Below are positions 16,323-26,837 of a stretch of 64,000 nt of DNA, piece after piece. Source of the DNA: Botryococcus braunii (lineage: Eukaryota; Chlorophyta; Trebouxiophyceae); the NCBI GenBank assembly GCA_002005505.1, contig KV908369.1, positions 509,166-573,165 of the forward strand, in the 5' to 3' direction. The notes below the pieces were generated by a model, which was given only the letters and a program-made list of their open reading frames with translations, was not told where the DNA came from and did no database searches. Each line of letters begins with the position of its first letter. Positions within the stretch are counted from its first letter, which is position 1. Made by a program: the position numbers and the translations under genes.

Positions 16323-17380
16323 ATGTCGCGGCATCCGCGTTCCGGTTCGAGAGCCCGTGCTCGTAGCCCTATTGAGCAAGATCCAGCTTTAGAACTTCAG
16401 GATGATGAAGATGTAGACTTATCCGCTGTAGATCCTGCTGTTATGATAAGGCATTTACAAGACATCGGTGCTCTGCCGCAACTAGCCGTTGCTAGTGGAT
16501 CTGGTGTTCCTTCGCTTGCCCCTACTCCGACGTCGACTCAAAACATCATAGATGGGTTAGAGAAAGTGATTCAGCTTGCGCTGGCTCAGCCTGCACCAGT
16601 GGTGGCGCCTCAGCCTGTGCCAACGTCCATTCCGGCACCGGCATCAGCGTCGTCCACCAGTTCAGGGAAGCCTTCTCTTAAATTCCCGGATCCGGCTGTG
16701 TTTGAGGGAGATCCAATGAAGTTGGATCCCTGGCTCATGCAAACCGAGATGTATTTGCGTGCGTACGATGTAGATCTACAGACGAGGAGGTCTGTAGAGG
16801 TGGCAGCGATGTTTTTGCGAGGAAAAGCATTGGATTGGTGGACTGGGCAGTTCAAGTTAATTGCTTCAGGGAGTCTTGCTGCTTATGGGACGTGGGAATC
16901 GTTTGTGACTGCACTTACTGCTGCTTTTAGGCCTGTAGAGCTGCATAAGAGGCATTTAGAGCAGTTGCTGAGTCTCTCACAGGGAAAGACTGACATGCGA
17001 AGCTATATTGCAACATTTAATGCATTGAGGTCAAAGGTTCCAAAGGCATTTGCAGAAGAGACTTTGTGTCACTTATTTTTGGCTGGCTGGCTCCGGAGAA
17101 CTTTGCATGCAGGGCTGATCTTCAGAAAAGCATCTCCCTACAGTATCCCCAGACCTTGGAAGACCACTTCAAGCATGCTGTGACAATATCAGACCTTCCA
17201 GGACCGTCTAAGCCTGTGAACCCTGCTCCAAAGTTCTCCCCTGACTCCAAGTCACCAGGCCCGACAAAAACTTCTGCGCAGCCCTGCGCACATTGTGGCA
17301 AGGCAGGACACGCAGCAGAGCGTTGCTGGAAATTGCATCCAGAGCTCAGACAACCCAAGCGCAAGTCAAGTACTACTTGA
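16323..17380 (+). pseudogene. Element D gag, frameshifted
   Basis: Structural capsid/nucleocapsid polyprotein of a Ty3/gypsy element. The ATG at 16323 follows a short leader after the priming site. A Pro/Ala-rich N-terminus is followed by a retrotransposon gag domain (about residues 115-265, including FEGDPMKLDPWLMQTEMYL and LDWWTGQFK). A one-base frameshift at about 17,085-17,095 moves the frame; the second frame carries the rest, including a CCHC zinc knuckle CAHCGKAGHAAERC that would bind RNA, and ends at 17380. No protease or RT follows: the element is interrupted at 17,482 by B, leaving ~100 bases of non-annotated sequence. The pol fragment at 30 kb may be its continuation. Confidence 0.8.
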
Positions 17381-17481
17381 TTTGTGGGTCTTCTTTGGTA
17401 AAACAGCAGTGTGAGTCCTGTTTATGATGCCAGCCAACTGTTCAGAGCCCCAGTATGGTATTCCTGTTTTGTATGAGCTTG

Positions 17482-19449
17482 TGTCGTGTACTGGAGTGTG
17501 ACCGTGTATATTGGTGGCCATCCGAATGATTTAAGTGATAATGTGTATATTTGGCGTAACCACAAAAGTGACTGGTATACGACCCTCAATCGGACTTGTA
17601 CAGCTTTTATTATGGCTCTTATTTGACAATTCATAAAGTCGTGGAAAAATGGCGCTTGTCTTTACCCTTTTGTACCTGGGTTGGGGTATTTATCCCTGAT
17701 TTAGGTCCTGAGGGCCAAATTGTGTATTCGGGTGACTTCATTCGAAGCAACGGTTGGAATTGAATGTTCGCGGAGACTTTGGTACTCGGTAGGTGTAACG
17801 AGAATCGAACCCGCGACTGCCCAGTCGCTAGGGGGACATCGTAACATCTTGAAAAGAGGTACGATCCAGGTCTTCGATGGAATTCTAAGCGGCTTATGTA
17901 CCCGAGCCGGACCGGGGTCGCCAGGCCCGATCCGCTCGCACGTTACACTCTCCCCCGCTTAGACCACAATCGTCCTCGATTGTGCTCTTCCCGTCGGATC
18001 AGCCTAGACTCGCGTCCCATACCACGAGCCAAGGCAACCCGACCGACCGGTCAGGACGCGCGTCCCATACCACGCGCCATGGCGATCACGTGAAGCATCC
18101 CTCGGATAACTCCACCAACTCCGGATCATACGGACCCTGGAATCTCATCCCCCCTTACGGGCAAGTCCGTTTTCCCGAGTCTCGCGCGACGGGGAAAAAT
18201 CAGCCCTCGTCGCCGATACCAAGTGTAACGAGAATCGAACCCGCGACTGCCCAGTCGCTAGGGGGACATCGTAACATCTTGAAAAGAGGTACCATCCAGG
18301 TGGTCGATGGAATTCTAAGCGGCTTATGTACCCGAGCCGGACCGGGGTTGCCAGGCCCGATCGCTCGCACGTTACAGTAGGTGCCATGCAGCTCGGCACG
18401 AGGAACTTTGACTTTTAGCCGTCCGCTGATCGATGTGTTGGCAGTGTTTTAACCGCTCCTGATCAGGTGATGGGATGTGTTAATACGGCTGTCCGTATTA
18501 CGAGAGGGGAGTGTATATTAGGGGCTCAGCCTCCGGCCCACAAGTTTACAGTTGTTTCCAAGTTTCCAACGTGCATGTAAGACTCTCGCACCAAGAACTG
18601 AACTCTGTCCGCGGCCCCCGGCGAATAGGGATGGTATCTGTTTGACCTGTTATTTGAATCGTAATTGTGACACTGCCCTTGCAGTATTATTGTGCTTTTG
18701 TGACACCACTGTCTTGCCGAGTTAGGCCGTTGATCGTCCCGGTGATAACCGTTAACTTGCATTGTAACACGTGAAATTGTATTTATTGTGAAAGAATATT
18801 GATAGAATTGACTTGTCATAGTAGAAATTCTGTGGGAACATTAAAATATCAAAGTAATTTAGTCGTTATACAGACCCCCTCCGCGGGAATACCAACCACG
18901 CCACGAGATCAAACACACACCACCTTTCGACTCCACAGAAACCTCAAAATACTCATATTCTAGGTACTCACAACCGCAGAGCAATATCTGAACAATAGCC
19001 GCGACGTAGCCGTAAGCCGCCTAAACACTGATCCGCAAGATGCCGACGGACTTCAAGAAAACACAATAGGAAGAAAACACACATCCTGGAGAACAAAATC
19101 CTTTTGATAAAACCGTTAGTAAACTAATAACACTTAAACCACCAGACCCAGCACGAGTCCAGCCCCGCAGCTCGGAGCCGAACGAGCCTGAAAGCCATCG
19201 GAGCCAACCTCCGGTTAACGTCCGGAAGACCGGTCGCAGGACCGAGAGCCTTCCAGTAAGTCCCTCTAACAGCTAGTAAGTCCCTCTAACAGCTAGGTCT
19301 CAGGGCCGTAATCCCTGGGTGGCGATCCTGTCTAGACGTACCTTAACAATAGTTGACCGCAGCAGTACAACCCAGAATCGAAACCCCGATAAAATTCAGC
19401 CATTTTAATCACGAAAAATTTGGATACCGTTGGGCACGGGTACCCTATA
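17482..19449 (+). repeat. Element B left LTR (interrupted by H)
   Basis: Starts TGTCGTGTACTGGAG and ends GGGTACCCTATA, exactly as the right copy. H splits it at 17,794. A 20 base unit containing AGTAAGTCCCTCTAAC is tandemly duplicated near 19,255-19,295 but single in the right LTR. An antisense 97-codon ORF occurs in both LTRs but proves nothing because the LTRs are near-identical. Confidence 0.75.
17794..18376 (-). mobile_element. Element H: TRIM (miniature LTR retroelement), 583 bp
   Basis: Two LTRs (17,794-17,947 and 18,224-18,376, about 154 bp, ends TGTAACG...CGTTACA) flank about 276 bases with no coding capacity. On the minus strand the 5' LTR is followed by TTGGTATCGGCGA, a priming site, and the 3' LTR is preceded by a purine tract (AGCGGGGGAGAG). 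The 5 bp target duplication GTAGG is at 17,789-17,793 and 18,377-18,381, and B's right LTR shows the uninterrupted site near 29,006. It must be mobilised by another element's proteins; the shared priming site points to the A/D/G group. Confidence 0.9.
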
Positions 19450-19463
19450 TGGCTGCACCGTCC
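19450..19463 (+). promoter_or_regulatory. Element B primer-binding site
   Basis: TGGCTGCACCGTCC starts immediately after the left LTR with the TGG expected for pairing to a tRNA CCA end. It differs from the TGGTATC sites of the other gypsy elements; the tRNA is not identified. Confidence 0.6.
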
Positions 19464-19579
19464 AGGGAGTCATTAGCGTGTTAAGTTTGTTAACCCTAGG
19501 CTCTTCGAATCTGGTCTTTCTGCGCAGAGTTTGCCGTGTTTCTTGTACAAAGTTGTACCGTAACTTGAATCAGTTGAGC

Positions 19580-21560
19580 TTTGTCTGCATATAGGGCTGG
19601 GTATACCCCTTTAGGAGGGGCTTGATTACATTCCGTTTGTCGCAGGAGTTGACAGCAGAAGCATCAGCATTAACCGTTTGAAGCGAAACCATACTTTAGG
19701 AAAGTTCAGTTTATAGCACATCATCGTCTGTACTGCACAGTTAGTTGAGACAATTTGATTGATTGCAGCACTTGCTGTCTGTTTGTGTTAATCTTAAAAA
19801 TATTTTAGACCATACTTTGCAAATCGCGATTGCTTGATTGTTTCTTTATCGAAGGTTCTGTAGCACCAAAGATCGCGACAGTTTGATACAAATCTACAGA
19901 GATACAGTGGTACATGATCTGAGAGTCCGAAGAATTTATTGTCATAATTTTAAAAGCAGAATTAAAGTACTTTAGTGTTCTTTGCATTTGTTATTTGGGA
20001 GGTCCAAGGTTGCGCTTCAGGACCTCAATACCTAGAATTGGGTATACCCCTTTAGGAGGGGCCTGATTCCTTTCATTTTGTTGCAGGTACCAGCAGCACA
20101 CCAACAGCAACAAAAATCAGCCGTAATACTACACATTAGGCATAAATCCGTTTATAGCATACAACCACCTGTACTGCCAAGTTAGTTGGAGCAATATCAA
20201 TACTTTGAGCAATTGATTTCTGTTTGACTGCTTCATATATTCATCCAAGAAAGTACAGTTTTCAATCGCGATTGTCTCACTGTTTCTTTAACGAAGCCCT
20301 TGCAGCATCAAAGATCGCGACAGTTAGACACATATCTATAGCAATACACCAGTAATCGATCTGAAACTTCGGAAAAGTGATTGCAAAATTATTTGAAAAA
20401 GTACCATAGTATTTCTGGGTTACCTGCATTTGTTATTAGGAAAGACCAAGGCTGTGTGTGTCACCTTAGTGCCTAGAAGTTGGGTACACCCCTTCAGGAG
20501 GGGCTTGATTACATTCCGTTTGTTGCAGGTACCAACAGCCCACCGACAGCGACAATAACCAGCAGTGATACTACACAGTAGGCATAGAGCACTTTATTGT
20601 ACAACACCACCTGTCCTGCAGAGTTGATTGAAGCAAAACATATACCTTGAGCCCTTGCTTTCTGTCTGATTGATTTACATATATACTAAGGGAGTAAATT
20701 TCCAATCGCGATTGCCTCACTGTTTCTTTAACGAAGTTCTTGCAGCACCAAAGATCGCGAGAGTGCAATACAAATCTGTAAGAAACACATTGGCAATTGA
20801 CCTGAGCCTTTGAAAAAGTGATTGTTAATATATTAGAAGAGGTATTATAGTACTCCTGGTTTACCTGCATTTTGTAACTAGGAAAGTCCAAAGTTGGGGT
20901 GCATCGTTTTAATACATAGAATTGGGTATACCCCTTAGGAGGGGTCTGATTACTTTCCGTTTGTCACAGGTACTGATATCAAAGCTACAGCAACGATAAT
21001 CAGCTTTAAAACAGTATTGTAGGAATAGACCAGTTGATAGCGCATCATCCATTGTACTGCCTAGACAGTTGTAACAATTGGTATACTTTGAGCACTTGTA
21101 AACTGTTTTCTTGCTTGTCATAAATATTTGGTAAGAGTAATTTACCACCGCGTTTGTCGTTTTGTTTCCTTATCGAAGTTCCGGTTGCCTCAAAGATCGC
21201 GGGAATCTGAATCATAACGGTAGGAATATTTGACGCTACGGTTTCATAACCGATAAGTAGTGATTGCTGTGCTGTTTTAAGAAAAATCAGAGTACACCTG
21301 TGTGAGTTGCAAAAAATATTTGAAAGTTCCAAAGGAGTAGCACATCGTTAGTGGAAACTTGAGTTACCGCATTGGTGGAAGCACCCATCATTAAACTGCT
21401 TATATTTGAAATTAAATAGTGAGGAGGAATTAAGGAACACCTTGTTTGGGTGGAAATTTCGGTTTGCACCTGAGCAATTCAAGTTGTGGGTCCACCCCAT
21501 TAGGAGGGGTCTGACTATACCACTGTTGTTTGAGCAGGTACCCTACAGCCCTCAGGACTG
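19580..21560 (+). repeat. Element B leader: five degenerate ~440 bp tandem units
   Basis: Each unit has a conserved block GGGTATACCCCTTTAGGAGG (with small variations, a CCCCT/AGGGG hairpin) followed by a pyrimidine-rich run and CAG. The CAG positions are 19,645, 20,086, 20,528, 20,969 and 21,537 (last base), spaced 441, 442, 441 and 568. The last four are followed by GTAC. A second conserved part of each unit has paired TCGCGATTG and GATCGCGACAG motifs. No ORF is conserved. The 2.2 kb leader is unusually long for a gypsy element. Confidence 0.8.
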
Positions 21561-21674
21561 CACCAGCCACTACATTCTACAGTAAGTAAAGGCAACCGCT
21601 GTAACGAAACTTCACGAGCCTCATCTCTAAGTGTGTGTTAGGCCCATCTAGGTAGGACCACATCAAGCACTGAC

Positions 21675-24600
21675 ATGGCGGACGCGCAAGCCCCTGTTCG
21701 TTTAGAATTCTTCTATGGAAGGCCCACTGAGGATCCTTTTCAGTGGCTGGAATCGTTTGAGCTGTTCATAGAGGTTAACCGGGTAGAAGGAGATCGGGTA
21801 TTGAGATTTGTTAAGCATGCAATGAGGGAAGAGGCCTATACTTGGTTTCGAGCAAATCAGGATGACATATTAGATTGGGAAGATTGTAAAGAGGCCTTTC
21901 TCGAACGGTTCGGCCTTGATGAAGACACACTTATGTCCAAAGTAGATTCTTGCATGCAGCAACCCAACGAAAATGTACGAAGTTATGCTGACAGATTTAG
22001 AAAACTGATGGGATACCTGCAGAATCCATTACCAGTCAGGATGGTTACAAAATTATTTGTGAAAGGACTAGTTCCCCACCTTAAGGAGAGGGTACAAATG
22101 ACATACCCATTCAATGGAGCTTTGGCGGAAATTATACGTTTGGCTGCCAACTATGAGCAAACCTTTGGGCATGCCCCATTAGGAGGAATGTACCTTAATG
22201 AAAACACAGAAGTACCGGTGCGCGAGAGGATTGAGCAATGGAACCGCCGCGCCAATGACAATGTGGATCAGCGCGCAACACGCCCGCCGCAGCATCAAAG
22301 AGAGAACAATAGAGATAATAGAGACAACAGGAATTGGCAGCGTCAGCGAGACTTTCCGGAGCGACGCAACCAGCAGCAAGCAGCACCGCCTAGACAAACT
22401 GCCCCAATCAACCCACCAAGGGAGGCACCTGCGCTACCTCCGGCTAATGAAATTGACACCCTCACAAGGGAGATGGAGAGATTGAGAATTCAAATTGCAG
22501 AACTACAGAGGCCCCCGCCAGCTGCTAATTTCACCCAATTTCAAGAGGATCGGACCATGGAAGATCAGCCCCAGGCCAGAATAATGTATGATGGGTTTAC
22601 AGACCCATTCCCGGTATACCCTATATATGCAACTAAGAGGCCTGCAGAAAATCCACCCGAAGCAGACCCCGCGCCGCTACGCCGTCGCCCCAACAATCTG
22701 GAGCAAACTACAGTGGACCCAAGGAACCCACCTAGGCCTGCCGCCCCACGGCCTACCCCAGCACAACATCAACCACATGAACCAAGAACTCCAGCCGCAC
22801 CTCAGCCAGTACCTGCGAGAGGGCCAGCAGCGCGCCCTCCAGTGGACCTAGGGGGACTGCCACCCCTACCTCATGTAGCTCGTCCCGCCGCGTATAGAAG
22901 ACCAGGAGCTATCGCGCCGACAACCACGGAGCCTATTCAACAAATAAAAGGGCTGCCTATGAAGCTTACCGTGCAATCCTATTTGAACCACGTCAGTGAA
23001 GAAGAATTTCAGAGGTCCATCCAGGAGCTCCAGGAGTCACGCCGCCATTTCCTTCAGGCCCGACAGAATAACCCACCACGACCTAGAGAGGTGGAAGCTG
23101 AAATGGTAGTGCTTTCCAGTGACACCTCAGAAGGTCCCTCAGCCAGCGACTCGCCTGAGGGGACACCACAGTTGCAACCCCCTCAATTGAACCTACAAAG
23201 GCACCTTGTAAACACTACTGTAGCTACTGTCCCTATTCTTATTAATGACTTGGTGTTTGAGGATGGAATCATTGACACTGGTGCCACAAACACCATGATT
23301 TCACAGTCAGCTGCGCGACAATTGAACTTGATGGACCAGATTGAGCCTTCTCGCCTTAGATATTCTTGCGCAGATGGTAAAATGTCCACTCCTTGGGGTA
23401 TCATTCGCAAGTTACCTGTGGGAGTGGAAGGTTTAGTAATTCCTATTGATGTATTTGTTAGTGGGGCCACTTCGTACGATGTACTCTTAGGAACTGATTG
23501 GTTAACTCAAGCCCACGCTGAAATAAGCTTTGCCAAGCAAGAGATGTCTTTCCGAATAGAACCACAAATCATGGGAAGGGTTCCCATCACTGTTATGCCT
23601 GCTAGCAAGAGTAGTAATCGATACTGTGTTGCTCGCCTCCCCGAGCTAGACCTTGGCGGTCCCGCGGGGCCTCCTGCGGGCCCTGGGGTACCGGAGGTAC
23701 CCGATCTACCGGACGTTAATATGAACGACGGAGATGACCTACCAGGAGAATTAGAGGAGGACATGGACCTTAATGCCGCAAGTGACGAAGAAATAGAGAG
23801 TACTGATCAATCTGAGGAAGAGTATTCGGGGGACGAGGAGGTCACCTCGTCCGAATCCGAAGTGGAGATCTTCAATGCCCTTGTTAGAGACGAGGGGGAG
23901 GAACTCATGTTTGCTGCACATTCCTACTTAACTGAGGACTGGATGTTAGAAGTTAATATTTTTAAAGAGATTGAAGCTCAGTGGGGTCCCTTTGACATCG
24001 ACGCATGTTGTGACACCCAAGGCTACAACTCTCAACTTCCTTTGTATTGGTCTAGCGAAACCGACTGCTTAATGCAAAACTGGACCCACATGAGTGTATA
24101 TTGCAACCCTCCTTTTTCATTAATTAGTAACATAGTTGAACATTGCCTTGCATGCTTCACGGCGAGTCCCTTCACCACTAGTGCCGTACTTGTTCTCCCA
24201 TGGTGGCCTTCTGCCCCTTGGTTTCCAACGGTTATTGAGCAACTCGAAATTATCAGGCAATTCCCTCCTGGAGTACAGTTGTTCACGGCTCCTGGAGAGG
24301 ATCCGGCAGGTCCCCGGCTTCGTATTGGCCCAACTAGATGGCCTGTCATAATCGTGCGAATACCCACTTCACTTAGAAAGGAAGATCCTGGTATGCAGAG
24401 GTTGAGAGAGATTACAAATACTGGAAAGATGAAACAGGACCCCGATCCCATGTTAAAAATCACCACCGGGATGCGAAAATTGGGTCCTAAGAGAGAAGAA
24501 GAGATTGAGAGATTAGTACAGGAGTATAAGGATGTATTTACCCCAGGTATAGTACAAGAAAGAACCACCTTAATGCACCACCGCATAGACACTGGGGATG

Positions 24601-26837
24601 CGGTCCCCATTAAAACACGCCCTTATCGCTTGTCCCGTTCGGAGGATCAGGTGATCGAGGAAGAAGTTCACAAAATGCTAGAGGCTGGAGTGATAGTGCC
24701 TTCCAGCTCTCCTTGGTCTAGTTCACCTGTGTTAGTAGGCAAGCCGGATGGCTCTGTCCGGTTTTGTATTGACTACCGTCCACTAAATGCAGTTACCAGA
24801 CGTGACAACTACCCCATGCCTAGGATAGATGAGACCCTAGATTCCTTAGGTCAGGAGGTGGAATATTTGAGTAAGATTGATTGCAAGTCAGCCTTTTGGT
24901 TAATACCAGTAGCCCCAGAGGACCGTGCAAAGACCGCTTTTACTACCAAAGAAGGTTTATTCGAGTTTGTGTCAATGCCGTTCGGCTTGCGTAACGCCCC
25001 GGCTACGCTTCAGAGATTTGTTAACACTCTATTGCAAGACTTAATAGGCAAGTGTTGTGTCATTTATTTAGATGATTGTTTGGTATACAGCCGCACATTC
25101 GAGGACCACCTCACTCATTTGAAATTAGTGCTTGAACGCTTCCGTGCGGTGGGCTTTAGAGCCAACCCAGCCAAGTGTGAGTTATGTTGCAGTGAAGTGT
25201 TGTACTTAGGATACGTTATTACGCCTCAAGGCATAAAACCCAACCCTTCCAAGGTTGAGGCAGTTCTCAACGCAGCACCGCCGACGAACGTGACCGAAGT
25301 CAGGTCCTTTTTGGGACTTGCAAACTACTACAGGAGATTTCTGCACAACATGGCCGCCATATCTGCCCCATTGACGGGGCTTACGAAAAAGGGGATTGTT
25401 TTCAATTGGACTACTGACTGCCAAGCCGCCTTCGAAGCCATCAAGGCTATGCTAGTGGATGCACCGCTTCTACGATACCCCGACTTCAGCAAGAAATTCA
25501 CCCTATACACTGATTGGCAGCCCGGAGCCGCCGCCGCTATTCTGGGCCAGGAGCTTGAGGATGGTGACCATGTGATCGCATACGCCAGCAAAACTCTACA
25601 AGGAGCAGAGCTCAACTACTCTCCAACGGATGGGGAGCTACTTGCCATAGTGTGGGCCGTGAAGCTATTCCGCCCCTACCTCTATGGAGTTCAATTTACT
25701 ATAGTAACAGACCACAAAGCTTTAAAGTGGTTACTCACCACACGCAACTTGTCCGGCAAGCTAGCACGATTCGCCATCGAACTGCAAGAATATGACTTTG
25801 ACATCCAGCACCGCTCGGGGACCTTGCATGGGAATGTGGACTGCCTTTCTCGTCTACGCCTATTGCCGCCCCCTGAAGAAGACTACAGTGAAGAGCCGCC
25901 GCCGCCGCCGCTGCTAGAAGAAGAGAACATTGAGGAGAACCACATGCACTGCTGCTACACCATGACCCTTGACAAAGAGAATATGCCGCCCGTTGAGGAC
26001 AGAATGGACTTGGACCAGCCCTACTTGCCACCTACTCAAGACGCCACGCAACATGAAGAGATGATAGTACCACAACCTTTACGCCGACATTCGGGGACAA
26101 GGGTTGAACCCCCACCAATTCGAGACCTGCCGCTACCTCCGGAGACCTTATTTGGCCCTTCTGCCGCTCTGGCCAGCCAAGAACCTATGACTACACCGCG
26201 TACGCGTATCGACAGCCCGCCGCTTATGGAGGATGTACCGTGCCAAGTATGCACTGGAAGAGATGATGAGGAGACCATGCTACTGTGTGATCTCTGCAAC
26301 CACGGATACCACATCGACTGTTTGGAGCCTGCACTGTCCCGGGTACCCAGGGGACCCTGGCTATGCCCTTTATGTGACCACATTGCAGATGCCGTCCCCT
26401 CTCGTGACATTGTGGACGATGAAGAAGTACTTGACTACCTAGCCGCCGACAAACGACACCAACCTGGGACAAGCCGCAAGGATGCTAAGCGCATAGCACG
26501 CCGGGCTCAGAACTACTACTTTGCCGCCGAAGAATTCCCTATTGAATGGAGGACCCGCAATTGGCCACTTGTAAGAAAGGCCACGAGAGGATTTGGCCCA
26601 CGAACCGTACCATGGTACGAGGACAGACTTGACATTATTAAGGAGCTACACGATGACATGGGCCACTACGGAGTTAACCGCACAATTCATCTTATCAAGG
26701 AGCGCTTTTATTGGACGGATATGTCCCTCGACGTCAGACTATACATACAACATTGCCCTGGATGTCAGTTCAGGACCATTCAACTCACCAAACCAGTGGA
26801 GCTGACTCCCGTAGCCGTCACGGGGTCTTTCATATGA
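21675..26837 (+). CDS. Element B gag-pol polyprotein (first 1720 residues)
   Basis: The ATG at 21675 opens a single frame. Gag domain about 1-170 (FYGRPTEDPFQWLESFELF), then an Arg/Asn/Gln-rich tract instead of a CCHC knuckle and a Pro-rich linker. Aspartic protease near 534 (IDTGATNTMIS). Acidic linker 690-740. A methyltransferase-like domain at about 755-880 has FDIDACCD, YWSSETD, CNPPFSLI (810-817) and VLPWWPSAPWF (about 840); the layout matches the Dam-like domain of DIRS elements. RT about 960-1200 with VIYLDDC near 1131. RNase H from about 1276 (LYTDWQPG). A PHD finger at 1523-1568 with C4HC3 spacing (CQVC, CDLC, H-x2-C, CPLC). The integrase zinc-binding region begins near 1658 (DDMGHYGVNRT, HCPGC). 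The frame ends in the early integrase core; the next frame continues it, so a frameshift near 26,820 is a lesion. Confidence 0.85.
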   Translation: MADAQAPVRLEFFYGRPTEDPFQWLESFELFIEVNRVEGDRVLRFVKHAMREEAYTWFRANQDDILDWEDCKEAFLERFGLDEDTLMSKVDSCMQQPNENVRSYADRFRKLMGYLQNPLPVRMVTKLFVKGLVPHLKERVQMTYPFNGALAEIIRLAANYEQTFGHAPLGGMYLNENTEVPVRERIEQWNRRANDNVDQRATRPPQHQRENNRDNRDNRNWQRQRDFPERRNQQQAAPPRQTAPINPPREAPALPPANEIDTLTREMERLRIQIAELQRPPPAANFTQFQEDRTMEDQPQARIMYDGFTDPFPVYPIYATKRPAENPPEADPAPLRRRPNNLEQTTVDPRNPPRPAAPRPTPAQHQPHEPRTPAAPQPVPARGPAARPPVDLGGLPPLPHVARPAAYRRPGAIAPTTTEPIQQIKGLPMKLTVQSYLNHVSEEEFQRSIQELQESRRHFLQARQNNPPRPREVEAEMVVLSSDTSEGPSASDSPEGTPQLQPPQLNLQRHLVNTTVATVPILINDLVFEDGIIDTGATNTMISQSAARQLNLMDQIEPSRLRYSCADGKMSTPWGIIRKLPVGVEGLVIPIDVFVSGATSYDVLLGTDWLTQAHAEISFAKQEMSFRIEPQIMGRVPITVMPASKSSNRYCVARLPELDLGGPAGPPAGPGVPEVPDLPDVNMNDGDDLPGELEEDMDLNAASDEEIESTDQSEEEYSGDEEVTSSESEVEIFNALVRDEGEELMFAAHSYLTEDWMLEVNIFKEIEAQWGPFDIDACCDTQGYNSQLPLYWSSETDCLMQNWTHMSVYCNPPFSLISNIVEHCLACFTASPFTTSAVLVLPWWPSAPWFPTVIEQLEIIRQFPPGVQLFTAPGEDPAGPRLRIGPTRWPVIIVRIPTSLRKEDPGMQRLREITNTGKMKQDPDPMLKITTGMRKLGPKREEEIERLVQEYKDVFTPGIVQERTTLMHHRIDTGDAVPIKTRPYRLSRSEDQVIEEEVHKMLEAGVIVPSSSPWSSSPVLVGKPDGSVRFCIDYRPLNAVTRRDNYPMPRIDETLDSLGQEVEYLSKIDCKSAFWLIPVAPEDRAKTAFTTKEGLFEFVSMPFGLRNAPATLQRFVNTLLQDLIGKCCVIYLDDCLVYSRTFEDHLTHLKLVLERFRAVGFRANPAKCELCCSEVLYLGYVITPQGIKPNPSKVEAVLNAAPPTNVTEVRSFLGLANYYRRFLHNMAAISAPLTGLTKKGIVFNWTTDCQAAFEAIKAMLVDAPLLRYPDFSKKFTLYTDWQPGAAAAILGQELEDGDHVIAYASKTLQGAELNYSPTDGELLAIVWAVKLFRPYLYGVQFTIVTDHKALKWLLTTRNLSGKLARFAIELQEYDFDIQHRSGTLHGNVDCLSRLRLLPPPEEDYSEEPPPPPLLEEENIEENHMHCCYTMTLDKENMPPVEDRMDLDQPYLPPTQDATQHEEMIVPQPLRRHSGTRVEPPPIRDLPLPPETLFGPSAALASQEPMTTPRTRIDSPPLMEDVPCQVCTGRDDEETMLLCDLCNHGYHIDCLEPALSRVPRGPWLCPLCDHIADAVPSRDIVDDEEVLDYLAADKRHQPGTSRKDAKRIARRAQNYYFAAEEFPIEWRTRNWPLVRKATRGFGPRTVPWYEDRLDIIKELHDDMGHYGVNRTIHLIKERFYWTDMSLDVRLYIQHCPGCQFRTIQLTKPVELTPVAVTGSFI

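Noticed and set aside
18526..18819. Antisense 97 codon ORF present in both B LTRs
   Set aside because: The LTRs are near-identical copies, so conservation carries no information.
19580..21560. CRISPR-like array in the B leader
   Set aside because: Units are ~440 bp, degenerate and eukaryotic-element associated; no short identical repeats with unique spacers.
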